This document shows, piece by piece, positions 35,469 to 46,800 of a DNA stretch of 64,000 nucleotides. The notes below the pieces were generated by a model, which ran no database searches, had not been told where the DNA came from, and worked only from the letters and a program-made list of their open reading frames with translations. Origin of the DNA: a virus; IMG/VR virus record IMGVR_UViG_3300045921_000730, positions 62,001 through 126,000 of that record; one strand, written 5' to 3'. How positions within the stretch are numbered: the stretch's first letter is position 1; every line of letters begins with the position of its first letter. The position numbers and the translations under genes were made by a program.

Positions 35469-35915
35469 TGGTTTTACATTATTTTCATATAAATCTTGAT
35501 CGGTACTACGGCTGTTACGATGTTGTTGATCATGTGAAGAAGTATCTGAATTAACCATTTTATTTTTCATATATGAATTCCAACCAGCGCCCCCCAACAA
35601 ATATGCAAGATATGCAGCAAAAATATCAAAAGACAAATGATTATCTTCTTTGTTTGCTAAAAATACAACCAACCATGTGGCAACAATAAGTCCAATTAAA
35701 TAACCAAGTTTGTATGGAGAGGTTCTGTTATTATAAGAATCAGTAATTAAATGTTCCCAGCGAACGGGACTATCAGGATTTTGATGGGCTTTTGCAAACA
35801 AGAACACAAAAAACATTAATACACCAATAACAATCCACGTTGCTGTTGAGAATGGAATAGATTTAAAAATACCAATAATTGTATCAGCCACCAAAACAAT
35901 AAAATCTAAAACCAT
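35460..35915 (-). CDS. Membrane protein, possible holin
   Basis: 151 residues. Transmembrane segments at about 4-18, 25-41 (TATWIVIGVLMFFVFLF), 72-88 (LGYLIGLIVATWLVVFL) and 95-112. Hydrophilic C-terminal tail (SSHDQQHRNSRS). Size and topology allow a holin, and a secreted muramidase is encoded at 26648, but no family is recognised. The stop codon is provided by the repeat arm. Confidence 0.6.
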   Translation of the reverse strand: MVLDFIVLVADTIIGIFKSIPFSTATWIVIGVLMFFVFLFAKAHQNPDSPVRWEHLITDSYNNRTSPYKLGYLIGLIVATWLVVFLANKEDNHLSFDIFAAYLAYLLGGAGWNSYMKNKMVNSDTSSHDQQHRNSRSTDQDLYENNVKPPR

Positions 35916-35951
35916 ATTATTTTCCTTAGTATTATTCGTTATTTATTAGAT

Positions 35952-35959
35952 TATAAATA
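35952..35959 (+). promoter_or_regulatory. T4-type late promoter
   Basis: TATAAATA, 20 bases before the start of the spike gene, with AAGGAG between. Confidence 0.7.
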
Positions 35960-35979
35960 AAAAATAAGGAGATAATAAC

Positions 35980-37044
35980 ATGCCAGGATCTTTACGTACA
36001 ACAGACAAAATTAGTTGTGGTGATGTTACAGGGAAAGGAAGTAACAATGTTTATATTAACAACCGTTCTTCTTTTCGTGCTTTCCGTGATTTGACAGCAG
36101 GTCATTGTTTTACACCAACAAGAATAACTTCAGGATCGCCAAACGTATTTGTGAACAATTCACAAATGGCAAGAATAGGTGATTCCATATTTACACACTG
36201 CTGTGGTTCTACCTGCCATTCTGGTGTTGCATCCACGGGTTCTAATGATGTGTTTGCTAATGAGCCGGGCTCTCCGCCTTCTGGAAGGCCTCCGGCAAGA
36301 GAAGTTATTTTACAGCAAATTGATAACTTTAAACAACCAACCGCATCAAGAACCGTTGCAGCAGACACATTTGTAGATGATGATGAAGCACCTGATATAG
36401 GTCCATCAGATCCAAGGTATGTTGCTTATAAGTCTGTCGTTGATCGTGAAATAAATGTTGAACGAACACAAGAAATAACAAACACAGTTGTATATCCTCC
36501 ATCGATACCAAATCAAACAGTTTTTGCCGATTGTTCAGACATCATAGAAAGAGAAGGAACTTTTCCGTTGTCGTTTCCATTATCACCAAATTATACGCTC
36601 GGAAATCTATTAAATTGTCGTGTTAGTAAATATCCACTACGTCCGAACGCTGGTCTTACAGAAAAACAAATCGTTTGTAACTTACGAGCGGTATGTTTAA
36701 ATATTCTGGAACCGCTTTTGCAAGAATATGATACCAATATGGTAATTAATTCCGGCTTTAGAATAGGAACCGGCACATCTCAACACTTAAAAGGACAGGC
36801 CGTTGATATTGCTTTCCCATCAATTGAAACCAACGCCGACAAAATGTTTGAGAGAGCTACAGAAATTACATCAAAGATTGCTTATGATCAGTTTATATAC
36901 GAGCTTGGTATTACCACATTTTGGATTCATTTATCATTTAACCAAAGTCAGTCGACGATTCTTCCAGCAAATAAAGTTCTTACAAAGCCTCGACTTCCAG
37001 TAAACGACCGCCAATATTTAAAAGGGATTGTTTACGTTAAATAA
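35980..37044 (+). CDS. PAAR spike tip fused to M15-type peptidase
   Basis: 354 residues. Residues 1-100 are PAAR-like: repeats with GxVxxxSxNVxxN pattern, His42, Cys43, His73 and Cys75 for metal. A linker with acids follows. Residues 225-320 hold an M15/VanY-like peptidase: SGFRxGxGxSQHLKGQAVDI (His269, Asp276) and WIHLSF (His317). It would tip the tail spike and cut wall peptides during entry. The gp5 here lacks a lysozyme domain, so this protein may take over that role. Late promoter and AAGGAG upstream. Confidence 0.85.
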   Translation: MPGSLRTTDKISCGDVTGKGSNNVYINNRSSFRAFRDLTAGHCFTPTRITSGSPNVFVNNSQMARIGDSIFTHCCGSTCHSGVASTGSNDVFANEPGSPPSGRPPAREVILQQIDNFKQPTASRTVAADTFVDDDEAPDIGPSDPRYVAYKSVVDREINVERTQEITNTVVYPPSIPNQTVFADCSDIIEREGTFPLSFPLSPNYTLGNLLNCRVSKYPLRPNAGLTEKQIVCNLRAVCLNILEPLLQEYDTNMVINSGFRIGTGTSQHLKGQAVDIAFPSIETNADKMFERATEITSKIAYDQFIYELGITTFWIHLSFNQSQSTILPANKVLTKPRLPVNDRQYLKGIVYVK

Positions 37045-37128
37045 CCCTTTTAAAAGGTATCTCCATAATTTTTCATAGTAAATACTTGGACTTCTCAATA
37101 AACCTATTGAAAACAAGGAGTATTTAAA

Positions 37129-37518
37129 ATGTCTGAACAATTTGCTTATAATTTTCAAAAATCACCACAATTCCCAAGCATTGAATGGATTGATCTACGA
37201 GGCGACGGTGTTTTGCACGAATGTGCGATTCTTAAACAAGATGCTGTCGGAAATAAATTATTTTTTCAAGTAAACCATCTCGATAAGATTGATAAGGAAC
37301 GTCTTGGAGGCATTCTTGCTGACCGAAACGCTCGTTCTCTTGAGCTTTGGGATTTAATGAGCCAAAAAACACTTGGCAATGGAATGAACGCATTAGCATA
37401 TTTCCATCAATATGTTAAGATTCTTGCTCCAAACGGAAAAATTATTGATCCTAAGTCTGGTTTAATGGGTGCACCTATTACTGGTTCAATAAAGGCTACA
37501 GCAGCACCAACCGAATAA
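37129..37518 (+). CDS. Hypothetical, possible virion protein
   Basis: 129 residues, starts MSEQFAYNFQKSPQFPS; Gly/Ala-rich tail (GAPITGSIKATAAPTE). No family recognised. ACAAGGAG precedes the ATG. Follows the PAAR gene on the same strand. Confidence 0.7.
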   Translation: MSEQFAYNFQKSPQFPSIEWIDLRGDGVLHECAILKQDAVGNKLFFQVNHLDKIDKERLGGILADRNARSLELWDLMSQKTLGNGMNALAYFHQYVKILAPNGKIIDPKSGLMGAPITGSIKATAAPTE

Positions 37519-37531
37519 TATCGTTATATAA

Positions 37532-37757
37532 TCAATTCAAGAAAACCTGATGTTCTTTAGACGTCAGGATGAATTGAATTGATTTTTGAAATAGACATGG
37601 ATAGAGATTTAAATGCTGCCATTAACATTCTGAAAGAAGGTATCAACCTTTTCAATACCGTAGGAACTACGGAAATTAACGCCTGTGGAGATATGAGTTC
37701 TGAAGTAAGGAACTCAGCCCAGGAAGCTAGTTGTTCTTTAGACAACTAGCAGTTCAC
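37532..37757 (+). mobile_element. Non-autonomous tnpB-derived element (ends plus 3' region only)
   Basis: The left hairpin has an outer stem TCAATTCAA / TTGAATTGA (37532-37540, 37574-37582), an inner stem CCTGA / TCAGG, and loop TGTTCTTTAGACG. A 14-base joint leads to 161 bases of the tnpB 3' end (37597-37757), with one mismatch to 845-1005. The transposase-like body is missing. The inferred guide would begin TTTTCCACATATCCCAGTTG at 37758. Confidence 0.65.
37597..37749 (+). pseudogene. tnpB 3' fragment
   Basis: Encodes only MDRDLNAAINILKEGINLF and on to the family C-terminus, 50 residues; Gly to Arg is the single change from the gene at 1-997. It is too short for nuclease activity, but the sequence overlaps the likely guide-RNA scaffold, which may explain its near-perfect conservation. 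Confidence 0.8.
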
Positions 37758-38284
37758 TTTTCCACATATCCCAGTTGTAAGAGTTGAGTCCACAAAAATT
37801 GTGGACTCACATTTTTTTCCGGTAAGTTATATACTCTTGCAACAAACTCAGAACATATTTCTGTTCCAACATTAAACTTAGGCAACTTAATTCTAAAAGC
37901 GTTCCAAAATAAATCAACCAAACCAACATATATTGCTTCACACAACCCATATTTTACTTTACCGACTCTTTCGAGAGCAATGTCCTCAACGTTAGACCAC
38001 TTTGTTGGAGCTTTTATAATTGAAAATTTTTTATTCTCATAATATGACAAATTAAGTATTCTTCGTTTTGAGCCTTTTTGTGCTTCAACCAACAACCATC
38101 GTACATCTTTATTTTTAGTTTTATGACAAAAACAAATAAAAACGTGCGAAAATTGTGAACGAGTTACTAACATTATAATTGCAGAAATGATTGACTTTCG
38201 TGAACCGTGAACAAAAACAATATCGCCATCACAAACGATATCTCTCAATTCTTCATACGAATATTCTTTAGTTGGTCTCAACAT
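37754..38284 (-). CDS. YiiX/NlpC-P60-like papain-fold protein
   Basis: 176 residues. GDIVFVHGS, SQFSHVFICF (His) and EICSEFVARV (Cys) follow the circularly permuted NlpC/P60 (YiiX-like) pattern. Such enzymes act as amidases, acyltransferases or peptidases. It ends the minus-strand virion gene block. The TGA stop is contributed by the right end of the mini-element, so the original C-terminus may have differed. Confidence 0.65.
   Translation of the reverse strand: MLRPTKEYSYEELRDIVCDGDIVFVHGSRKSIISAIIMLVTRSQFSHVFICFCHKTKNKDVRWLLVEAQKGSKRRILNLSYYENKKFSIIKAPTKWSNVEDIALERVGKVKYGLCEAIYVGLVDLFWNAFRIKLPKFNVGTEICSEFVARVYNLPEKNVSPQFLWTQLLQLGYVEK
37786..37818 (+). terminator. Intrinsic terminator for plus-strand transcripts
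   Basis: GAGTCCACAA / TTGTGGACTC perfect 10-bp stem, loop AAA, followed by ACATTTTTTT. Lies inside the 3' coding end of the minus-strand gene at 37754. Confidence 0.75.
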
Positions 38285-38305
38285 AATTAATACACCTTTA
38301 AAAGT

Positions 38306-39487
38306 TTACGGTCCAATGCCTGGAGTTCTTTTTACGGAGATTGTTAAAGTATAAGTTATAGTCAAAGTTCTATTTCTAGATTTTAGAATTGGTGAGAAAA
38401 CTAAATGAGCTAACAACCTTTCACGTTCAAGTTGTGGTTGTGTTGGATCATTTCGTACACCTTGAGCTTGACCGTTTACGGCTGTTAAAAGTGAGCCACC
38501 AAGAGGAGGGTTAATAGAAGTTAGAAAAGCGGTTGTGTTAACGCCAGCGAGTTGAATAGAAGACGTAGAACCGGCAGAACCGCTAGTAAATTTTAAAAAC
38601 CCAAACGTTTGTGCTCCAACGATTGAAGGAAACGCTCCTGAATAATCTGTAATTGAAACAGTTGTTCCTCCCGGCAAACCAAGTCCATTAATTATTTCAC
38701 ACAAATCACCATATAAAATTTCACCTCCTGAACCACTACCGCTTGGTGGTGTCACAAAATTAATTGTTTGAACAGGACCCCCGTCAACAGATATATCAAA
38801 GGAATATGGTGTGTTTGGTGATAGACCAGTATTATCAGTTGATAGACGATTTCCTACATCAATATATTGATATCCGGGAGTGTCTGTTGCTGGTGCCCCT
38901 CCAGTATAAAGACCAATTTCATCAAACACAAAATCTTCTTCCGTATTTTCTGAAGGAGGATTAATATCTGATCTGTTTTGTGATAATGGCTCTTGAGCAT
39001 TAAGAACACAAGTAATCACAACACGAGACGTTACACCAAGTTCCTCACTTCTTACGCCTGGACCAGATACGTGCGGAATTGATGGAGGATCAGCTGAAGG
39101 GACAGCTCCACCGCCAGCACGAATGTTTCCTATCTCAGCAGAACCAGGGTCTGTTCCAAGTAAAGAAAATGGTTGTACTTGATCATCAATAATTTCTGAA
39201 TATGTTTCGTTATAAAGTCTTGACGTCCACCCGTCTGTGGATGTATCAGGTGGAAGACCGTCGTTAGGAGTTCTATATGAAACAGTAAAAGCAGAGTTTA
39301 CTTCCGTTCCACCATTACCAAACGCCATTCTGTAAATATAATAGTTATCTTCATGCGCAAGGGCTCTTGCAAAAACACGTGCCATATTTTGTGGATGTAT
39401 AGCATTGTGCTTATTAAGCAATACTTCTCCAAGATCATTTACAATTTTGCAGTGACCATCTACACTAACAGAAAAAAGTTCATTCAT
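38306..39487 (-). CDS. Tail-type structural protein
   Basis: 393 residues. The N-terminal region (NPQ and MAFGNGGTE segments) resembles phage tail proteins that begin with MNELF-type leaders. Residues 220-330 contain a beta module (NTPYSFDISVDGG…) related to repeats in the 4,134-residue protein and gp6. Probably a baseplate or fibre component. Confidence 0.6.
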   Translation of the reverse strand: MNELFSVSVDGHCKIVNDLGEVLLNKHNAIHPQNMARVFARALAHEDNYYIYRMAFGNGGTEVNSAFTVSYRTPNDGLPPDTSTDGWTSRLYNETYSEIIDDQVQPFSLLGTDPGSAEIGNIRAGGGAVPSADPPSIPHVSGPGVRSEELGVTSRVVITCVLNAQEPLSQNRSDINPPSENTEEDFVFDEIGLYTGGAPATDTPGYQYIDVGNRLSTDNTGLSPNTPYSFDISVDGGPVQTINFVTPPSGSGSGGEILYGDLCEIINGLGLPGGTTVSITDYSGAFPSIVGAQTFGFLKFTSGSAGSTSSIQLAGVNTTAFLTSINPPLGGSLLTAVNGQAQGVRNDPTQPQLERERLLAHLVFSPILKSRNRTLTITYTLTISVKRTPGIGP

Positions 39488-39501
39488 TATAAAAACTCCT
39501 A

Positions 39502-39720
39502 TTATATTTGTCTTACGCTTGTTGTTAACTGTTTAATGGCGTTGTGAAATGCTACGGGCTCAACAGAAGCTTGACCCAAATGAAAAAGTTTTATTAAATT
39601 TTGATCAACGTTGTTAAAAACAAATGTACCCTTCTGGCCTTGTTTTTCGATGCCAATCATTGAACACGCGTTAATTTTTAAAAATGCTGCCAAGACGATA
39701 TCTGTTGTTTTATATTCCAT
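39502..39720 (-). CDS. DUF5659-like small protein
   Basis: 72 residues, MEYKTTDIVLAAFLKINACSMIGIE start matches the DUF5659 pattern (YKTTDLxLAAFL). Function unknown; common near phage tail genes. Confidence 0.6.
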   Translation of the reverse strand: MEYKTTDIVLAAFLKINACSMIGIEKQGQKGTFVFNNVDQNLIKLFHLGQASVEPVAFHNAIKQLTTSVRQI

Positions 39721-39763
39721 AATTCATTATCCCTAATGTATTTATTATTTTCTATACGATAGT

Positions 39764-40846
39764 TCAGATATCCTGTAAATTATGTAAAGTAATTACTGTT
39801 TGGAGGGTTTCGTCGAGGCCGCCGGTGTCGAAAAATTGTGTGTCGAATCCAGTTGGCAAAATTAAACTTTCGTTGTCGGGAGTTGTTCCTGGTAAACCTA
39901 ACGGAGCAACACCATACAGATTTCCGTACGGCAAAACACCGTATCCGAGTGGTTCATTTTCAGAAATGTCTGATTCAATAGAATCAGAAACATCAACGCT
40001 AAAATCAAATGTAATTGTTTCACCTATAAAAACGTCCGTAAAAAGAGCGTTTGCTGTGCCTAAACGACAATGAGGTGCTTGTGGATCAACATCTGTAGGT
40101 CTTATTAATCTGATACGTCCATCATAAGTTTGTAATATTGGTTTTGATCCTGTTAACGGTTCTGCCAAATAAAGAATTGTGTTTGTTCCGTCAAAAATGC
40201 TTGCTTGTACAAGATATCTGCCGTCATTTTGTCCAAGATAACTATTTTCTATTAAAATATAACTACCGTGAAAATATTTTTCTTTTTGATTCCCTGAAAT
40301 TGTTATAGAATTTATAGAAGTACTACTATCTAAAATTAAATCGTAAGATATATCAAAACGATAAATTGAGCCGTGCGGTGCGGCTGTAGATATTATTGCT
40401 TCTTGAACATCTAATCTTGTTTGTGGACCAACATTTACAGCATTAGTAATCGTATAAAATCCATTAGCATTACCGACATTTTTGCCGACAACTATCAGTG
40501 ATCCTGGAGCAAATGAAATTGCGTGATTTCCGTCAATAAACCATGAAGCGGTTCCTGGTGTGCCAGTTATTACACCAACAATTTGAAATAATGTTGTTGA
40601 AAAATAAGATGGTAAATCCCAAACAATTTCAAAACCACAATCATAGGTCGTCAGTACATCATCTGTAAAAAAATGTTTATCTATAGTGTGTTTTTCGCAA
40701 ATATCAACTTCTATATTGTCGTTCCAGACGTACTCAATCGACACATCAAGTATTTTTGTGTGATATGGTTTTACTGTCTGTACGTAAGTTATAAACGCTT
40801 CTGTTGGATCGACACGTTTTAGTGCTTGTATAAATTGTGAGCTCAT
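39764..40846 (-). CDS. Virion structural protein
   Basis: 360 residues. YVQTVKPYHTKILDVSIEYV start, then a beta module (VGVITGTPGTASWFIDG … NANGFYTI) that recurs in the large protein upstream. Two bases after that gene; a baseplate or tail partner is likely. No named family. Confidence 0.6.
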   Translation of the reverse strand: MSSQFIQALKRVDPTEAFITYVQTVKPYHTKILDVSIEYVWNDNIEVDICEKHTIDKHFFTDDVLTTYDCGFEIVWDLPSYFSTTLFQIVGVITGTPGTASWFIDGNHAISFAPGSLIVVGKNVGNANGFYTITNAVNVGPQTRLDVQEAIISTAAPHGSIYRFDISYDLILDSSTSINSITISGNQKEKYFHGSYILIENSYLGQNDGRYLVQASIFDGTNTILYLAEPLTGSKPILQTYDGRIRLIRPTDVDPQAPHCRLGTANALFTDVFIGETITFDFSVDVSDSIESDISENEPLGYGVLPYGNLYGVAPLGLPGTTPDNESLILPTGFDTQFFDTGGLDETLQTVITLHNLQDI

Positions 40847-40848
40847 AA

Positions 40849-43800
40849 TTATTCTTCAAACAGTCCCGAAACTTCTAATATTCTAACACCCGTTAATGCT
40901 ATCCATGAAGTCTTAAACAGTTCTTTATATTTAGATTTTGTCGAGAATGCATCCAACAGCACTTCAAACCAAATGGCATTTACGTGTTTATAACCAAACG
41001 TATTATAAATTGCATTCATTGCAGCAATAATATTTGCTGGTGTATCAAATGAATACTGAGCAAAAAAACTATTAATATCAACCGGTGCAAAATTAATATC
41101 AGGACGCTGCAAATAATTTAATATCGTTTTCTTTGCAAGCTGTCCATTTACAAACGTTTGGTCATCACCCAACCCATATTGTGTATCTGTGCCATGAACA
41201 GCATCATATAACTCTCTTTCTAGAGACGGAACACGTATTGTTGGATCATCGATCTTAAAACCAATTAACGATTCAGTAAGTCTGTCCCACAAAACTCTAT
41301 CTATATTAAAAGGTTGTTCTTGTCTAATTAATTTCCATTCTGTGTGTGTATTTTTCAAATTAACACTCGAAGGACCATTTTCCAAACTATCTCTCAAAGT
41401 TAAATCTCTTGTAAATCTTAATGTATATCTATCATCTGTTCTAATATAACTTGCAGCATTACGGAGCACTGCTTGTCTATAGAAAATAGGAATTACATTA
41501 AAATTGTTATAAAGATATGGTGAACTATAAACAATTCCATAAATTGCACCGTAGCCATAAGTTTCTGTAATAGACGGATCGTCTTGTGGTTTTTGTACTA
41601 CAAGATATGAAATTGGAATTGAACGCAAAGTTCTTGCAATTTCTATTGGTGGCATTGATAATGGATCGTTAGGATTTTTATATGTCGTATTTTCCACCCA
41701 ATAATAATACAATTCAGTTAATCTATTATTGTTATTAACGTCAGCAATTGTTATTGTTGTATATTCATAATCTTCTTTAAATTGTTCGTGAATTGTTCCA
41801 TCATCTTCGGTATCAGGATCAAAATTAATTTGTTCTGTTGTTAATGCAGGTTCTTGTCTTACAACAGTAACAAAATCGCTACGATTGAATGTGTATGAAG
41901 GTAGCGTTATTTGATTCGACGAATTAACAAGCAATTTAAATAATTTAATCTTTCCGTTTACCATTACATCAACCAAATCATTTTTATCAAAACTCGAATT
42001 TAATTGTATGGTCGAAGGTGTTAATGTTGCAAAATCAACATTGGGATTAAACGATTGTTTAACAAGCGGCTTCCTCAACCAGTTTTTCAGCTTGAATGCA
42101 GGAACGACACTCAATATTCCCGATCCCGCATCAATTAAATTCACATTTGTTAAAGTTTCGTTCGATGCAATTCTAAAACGTTGTATTGTTGGTGCTACAA
42201 TAGGTAAGTTTTGTAAATTTGTAACACTATATTTTACAGACTGTTGAATATTTGTTGGTAACACATCCGTTGATGTGAATAACGTCAAATCATTTTCTTC
42301 AAATGGATCTTTCGAATTGTATGGAACTTCAATCCATCCATAATCACCTGGTACAGACAACAAGAAAGTTACGGGTGTTAATAAACCAGAAGGAACACCA
42401 ACAATCGAAGAAATTAAATTGTTATCAATCAATGCTATTGTCGAATTCGTGCCAACCGATGAACTGATAAATCTTAAGTTTCCTGATGGTGTAAGTTCTA
42501 CACTAAATGTTCCATTAGCAGCACTGTTAATGTTTGCTATTAATTCTGTAAATGTTTGTGAAGCATCGCCATCGATTGTTATTGGAACTGGGACACCATC
42601 GACAACCACCGTCATTGTAAGCGGTGTGCCGTTTGTTCCATTGACAGGTGGTATTAGTGTTGCAAAATATGCGTCTTGGCCTGGTATTGGTAATCCAACA
42701 GCCACAAATCCGCTCAATGCTGTTGTGAACAAAGTTCCGCCCGTTGTTGTATAGTAAACTTTAATTGTTACATAATCGATATTTGCTGACACAGAACCTG
42801 TTGAAGCAGCCGGTACAGTTAAACCTAATGATGCCGTAATATCAATACCAAAGTTTGAGTTATTAAGATCGGCTGGTGTCCACGTTGTACCCCACAAGTT
42901 AGAAGGGCTACCGTATGTTGTTGTTGAAAACGATAAAGGCCACGCACCGCTAGCCAAATTGTTTCCAACAGGACCCAACACATCTTTTCTTAACTGAACA
43001 ATAAAGTCGTTAACAATAGGACTACCAACTGAGCCGCTCGTATTATAGAATTTTCTTACCTGTGCTTCAATACCAAGAATTGTTGCTGATACCGGTATAT
43101 TAAAATTAAATCCTCTGATTGTTAATGTTTGTTGAGGCGCTGGTGGGTATGTTACTGGATTCTTAGAACCACCAGATCCTGAACGCGTACACGTTGTACT
43201 AATATTATCTAATGCAAGCGATGAGTTAGGATTTATCCAAGGAGAGCCGCCTCCTGATGTTATCGCATTACTTCCTCCGTTAGGATTTGTTTCAAGAACT
43301 GTCAACGACTCACCAATTGTTACTGAACCGGCAGATCCCAAAACATTTGAACGAATTCGAATATTTCCATTAACCAACGATGCCGTTGCACCTGTAATAT
43401 CAGCATTAATTTCTTCTATCAACATTCCATATATTGGCGCTGAACTACCAAGAACGGATATATCAAAATAATTTCCGTTAACATCTATTGGATGAAAATA
43501 AGTTGTTGGACCAACCAAACCGGTTGGTGAGGCTGATGTTTTATTATTTCCAACAAATACATCTTGATATGCATATGTTGCAACACCAACTTCCAGTGAA
43601 TTAAATAGATTAATATCTAAAATCTGTACACTCGAATTTTCACTTGATGATAAACTTGTTATTCTTAATCTTCCTGCAACAATACTTGCCACAGCAATCG
43701 TATCCAAATCTTGATTTATTGCTGACACCAATCCACCAAAGTTTGGCACGCTACCAACAGACACATTATAATCAATACCATCAACTCTTATAATTGCTGT

Positions 43801-46800
43801 ATATGGAGGTGTTGATTGTGAATTCCAAACAATTCCAGTAGCAGCATTAATTACAAACGGTGTTCCTGACGTTGTTCTCCATTCAACTTCTTGGTACCCT
43901 GGTGTATTATCATTTATTATTCCCGTGTCAGTTGTTCCATTAACAGGTATTGCAAACTGAACATCTTGATAACCTCTACCCTGTGTTTGTTGTATAGGAT
44001 TTAAAAACACAACATCCCCAACAAGAGGCTCTCTCATTCTCTTAAATATAGTTGTTTTTGGAGTTCCATTTAGCTTTAATTCTGATGAAATTGAAGTGTC
44101 GGCTTCTTGTACGAGTGCAATTCCTGTATACTGTTGCGGTGGTACAGTTGACTGGATCCATTGATATACTTTTGTATTACCAATGTCTGAGAAAATACCC
44201 CAATTAAATAATCTATCATTTACGTCTGTATAAATTTTATCGTCAAAATATGGCAAATAATCAAGATAACTACTATTTGCCCATATCGTTCCAACTTCAA
44301 CTTCATTCCAAGGATTCAAACTAACATCATCAAAAATTAATGTGTTTGTATATTTTGCTGGATCTGAATCTTTAAACACATTAATGTTATGTTCTGTTAA
44401 ATAGTAGTGTTTGTTGTATGCGGGATGCCAATAAGGTACCTCCGATATCACAACATTTGAAATTTTGTCTAATAATTTTCCAGGATTGTTTGAAGCAAAA
44501 CTCGGCCTCAAACAATAAATCTCTAAAATGTCATAGAATGCTGTAAAATCAAACGCAAGCGTCTGTGAATTAATTCTTATAAATCCATCTGTTCCACCTC
44601 CATCAACAATTAGCGACTCAGCCGTATATTCATTAATGTCATTAAAACTATCAACTCCTGGCTGTGATGGTTGAACACTTAAATAATCATCCAAAGAGTT
44701 AAACAAAAGATCCAATATACTAATACTTACATCCGACGAAGAACCTTTAAAAGCATTTGTGATTCTTATTGTGTCGTTGTACATTTGTGCACGACCATAG
44801 GGAGTTATTTTCGAATTTAGAAAATCAATTAATTCACCGAATGTTTGTACCTGAGATCCCAAAACAGAAATGTTGATTGTCTGAAGATTGTTAAATGTAA
44901 TTGATGTTGTATAATTTATTAAAGGATTCAAACCCGTTGCTTTTGCATCAAACAAAGGAACATTAAATAAAACTTCTTGATAACCAGGAAATCCACTCAA
45001 CGTTTTTCTTATTACTCGAACTGTATCACAGGGTTGTCCCAACTTAACATAATACATGTCGCTAGCACGAACAATTCCGTCTACAGGAATCCACTTTGTC
45101 AAATATGGACCACTGATAGTTGAATCAAACTTTCTTAGTGTTAATGTAGATGTGTCATACCAGTAATCTATACGATTAGCTTGTTCTTCAAGAGGTGGCA
45201 CATTTTTTACAAATATTGTCATTCGAGACACCACTTTAGCATCTAAGAACAACACCGAACCATTCAACGTTCGTTTTTGATCTGGATATTCGTACCACCT
45301 GGTATCGTCTCTAAATGAAATTACTTCAAATCGTTGCGATTTTGCTTGTTCAACAAATTGAGATTGCGAGGCTTCATTGTTAGTTAAAAATTCAAAACGA
45401 ACATCTTCGAGTGTTCCATCTGAAGCGAATAACTTCAGTTCTGGATAAACTTTTTCTCTTGCATCACCATATTCGGCGATCTTCCAAGCCCACGCTTCGT
45501 CAACATTAGCTGATATAAAACGTTTATTATTAATAAATGCAGTTATTGAATTGGTTGATCCTTTTGATTGAATCGCTCCTCTATAAAATTCAAATTGTGA
45601 TTTTTTATTAATGTTCAACAAATCAAGATATGGTAAAGATTTATTAAAACCAATTAAGTTTCTTGCATAATCAACAACAGGCGAAAAATCATTAGTGTTA
45701 TATACACTATAATAATTTCTCATGTCTGTTATCTGGCCTTCTATGTTTCGTTCGTATTGGTTGCCTAATAAATAATAGCCACCCAACGTTGGACGTAGTG
45801 AAAAATCATTCTTTTCATAATAACTAATACTGAAACGTTGTGCTTGTAATCCTTTAAATTGATCAAACACCAAAAAGTTTCCTGACGTGTAATCATTAAA
45901 AATCAATACGTGTTGATAACCAGTTATAAAGAAATGACCCCCACCCATATGAATATAATTATATGGATCGTCTATACCAGCAATTGATGGTTTCAAATCG
46001 TTTGGAATTTCTGGACGAATAGAAATTCGTGAACGTTTATCTTCTCTATAAACTAATAATTTATCCGGCGTCAAAATTCTTCCATACTGATCAAATATCG
46101 ACTGCTTTATTCTAATATCTTCATACGGACCAGAAATAATATTTGCTAAAACACCCTGCGGTGTTGTAATCCAAACATTATTACGCATTGGATTAATTTC
46201 AAATGATGGAAATTGCGTTCTGGTTGTAAATTGAGAAATAAATTGTAAACCGCCACCAGCCGAAGAAACAACAACAGCGCTTGAAGGCGTTTTTGTTTTT
46301 GTTGTCGATAGTTCAAACAAACCGGGTATTGTTGAATTGTGAACGTAGTATGTTACATCTGCTGATAACCCCGTTGGCAAAGAACCTGTTGTTCCAACTT
46401 TAACAGCAGTGCCAGCAACCCAAGCCGGTACTTGATCGGAGAAAGCGAACAATGAACCCGAACCATTTACAGAATTTTGTAATGGTGTGCTATCAAACAA
46501 ACTACCAAACAAATCTACATCAACAATATTAACAGACGAAAACGGACCTGTACTATTTGATGTTATACGTACAGCACCATTATTAAACGTTTCAAAAGAT
46601 GCAATTGCTGGTATTGCTAGCAAAGTTAATTGTGCATTAATTTCTGTAATTAATTGTTGATATGTTTGAGATAAAGATCCATCAATCGCGACGCTCGTAA
46701 AGGGACTGCCATCAACAGAAAGCAAAAATGAATATGTAATTGATTGTAAACCGGTTATATCTGTTAAAGATTTTAAAACCTGAAAACCGTTTTGTTTATA

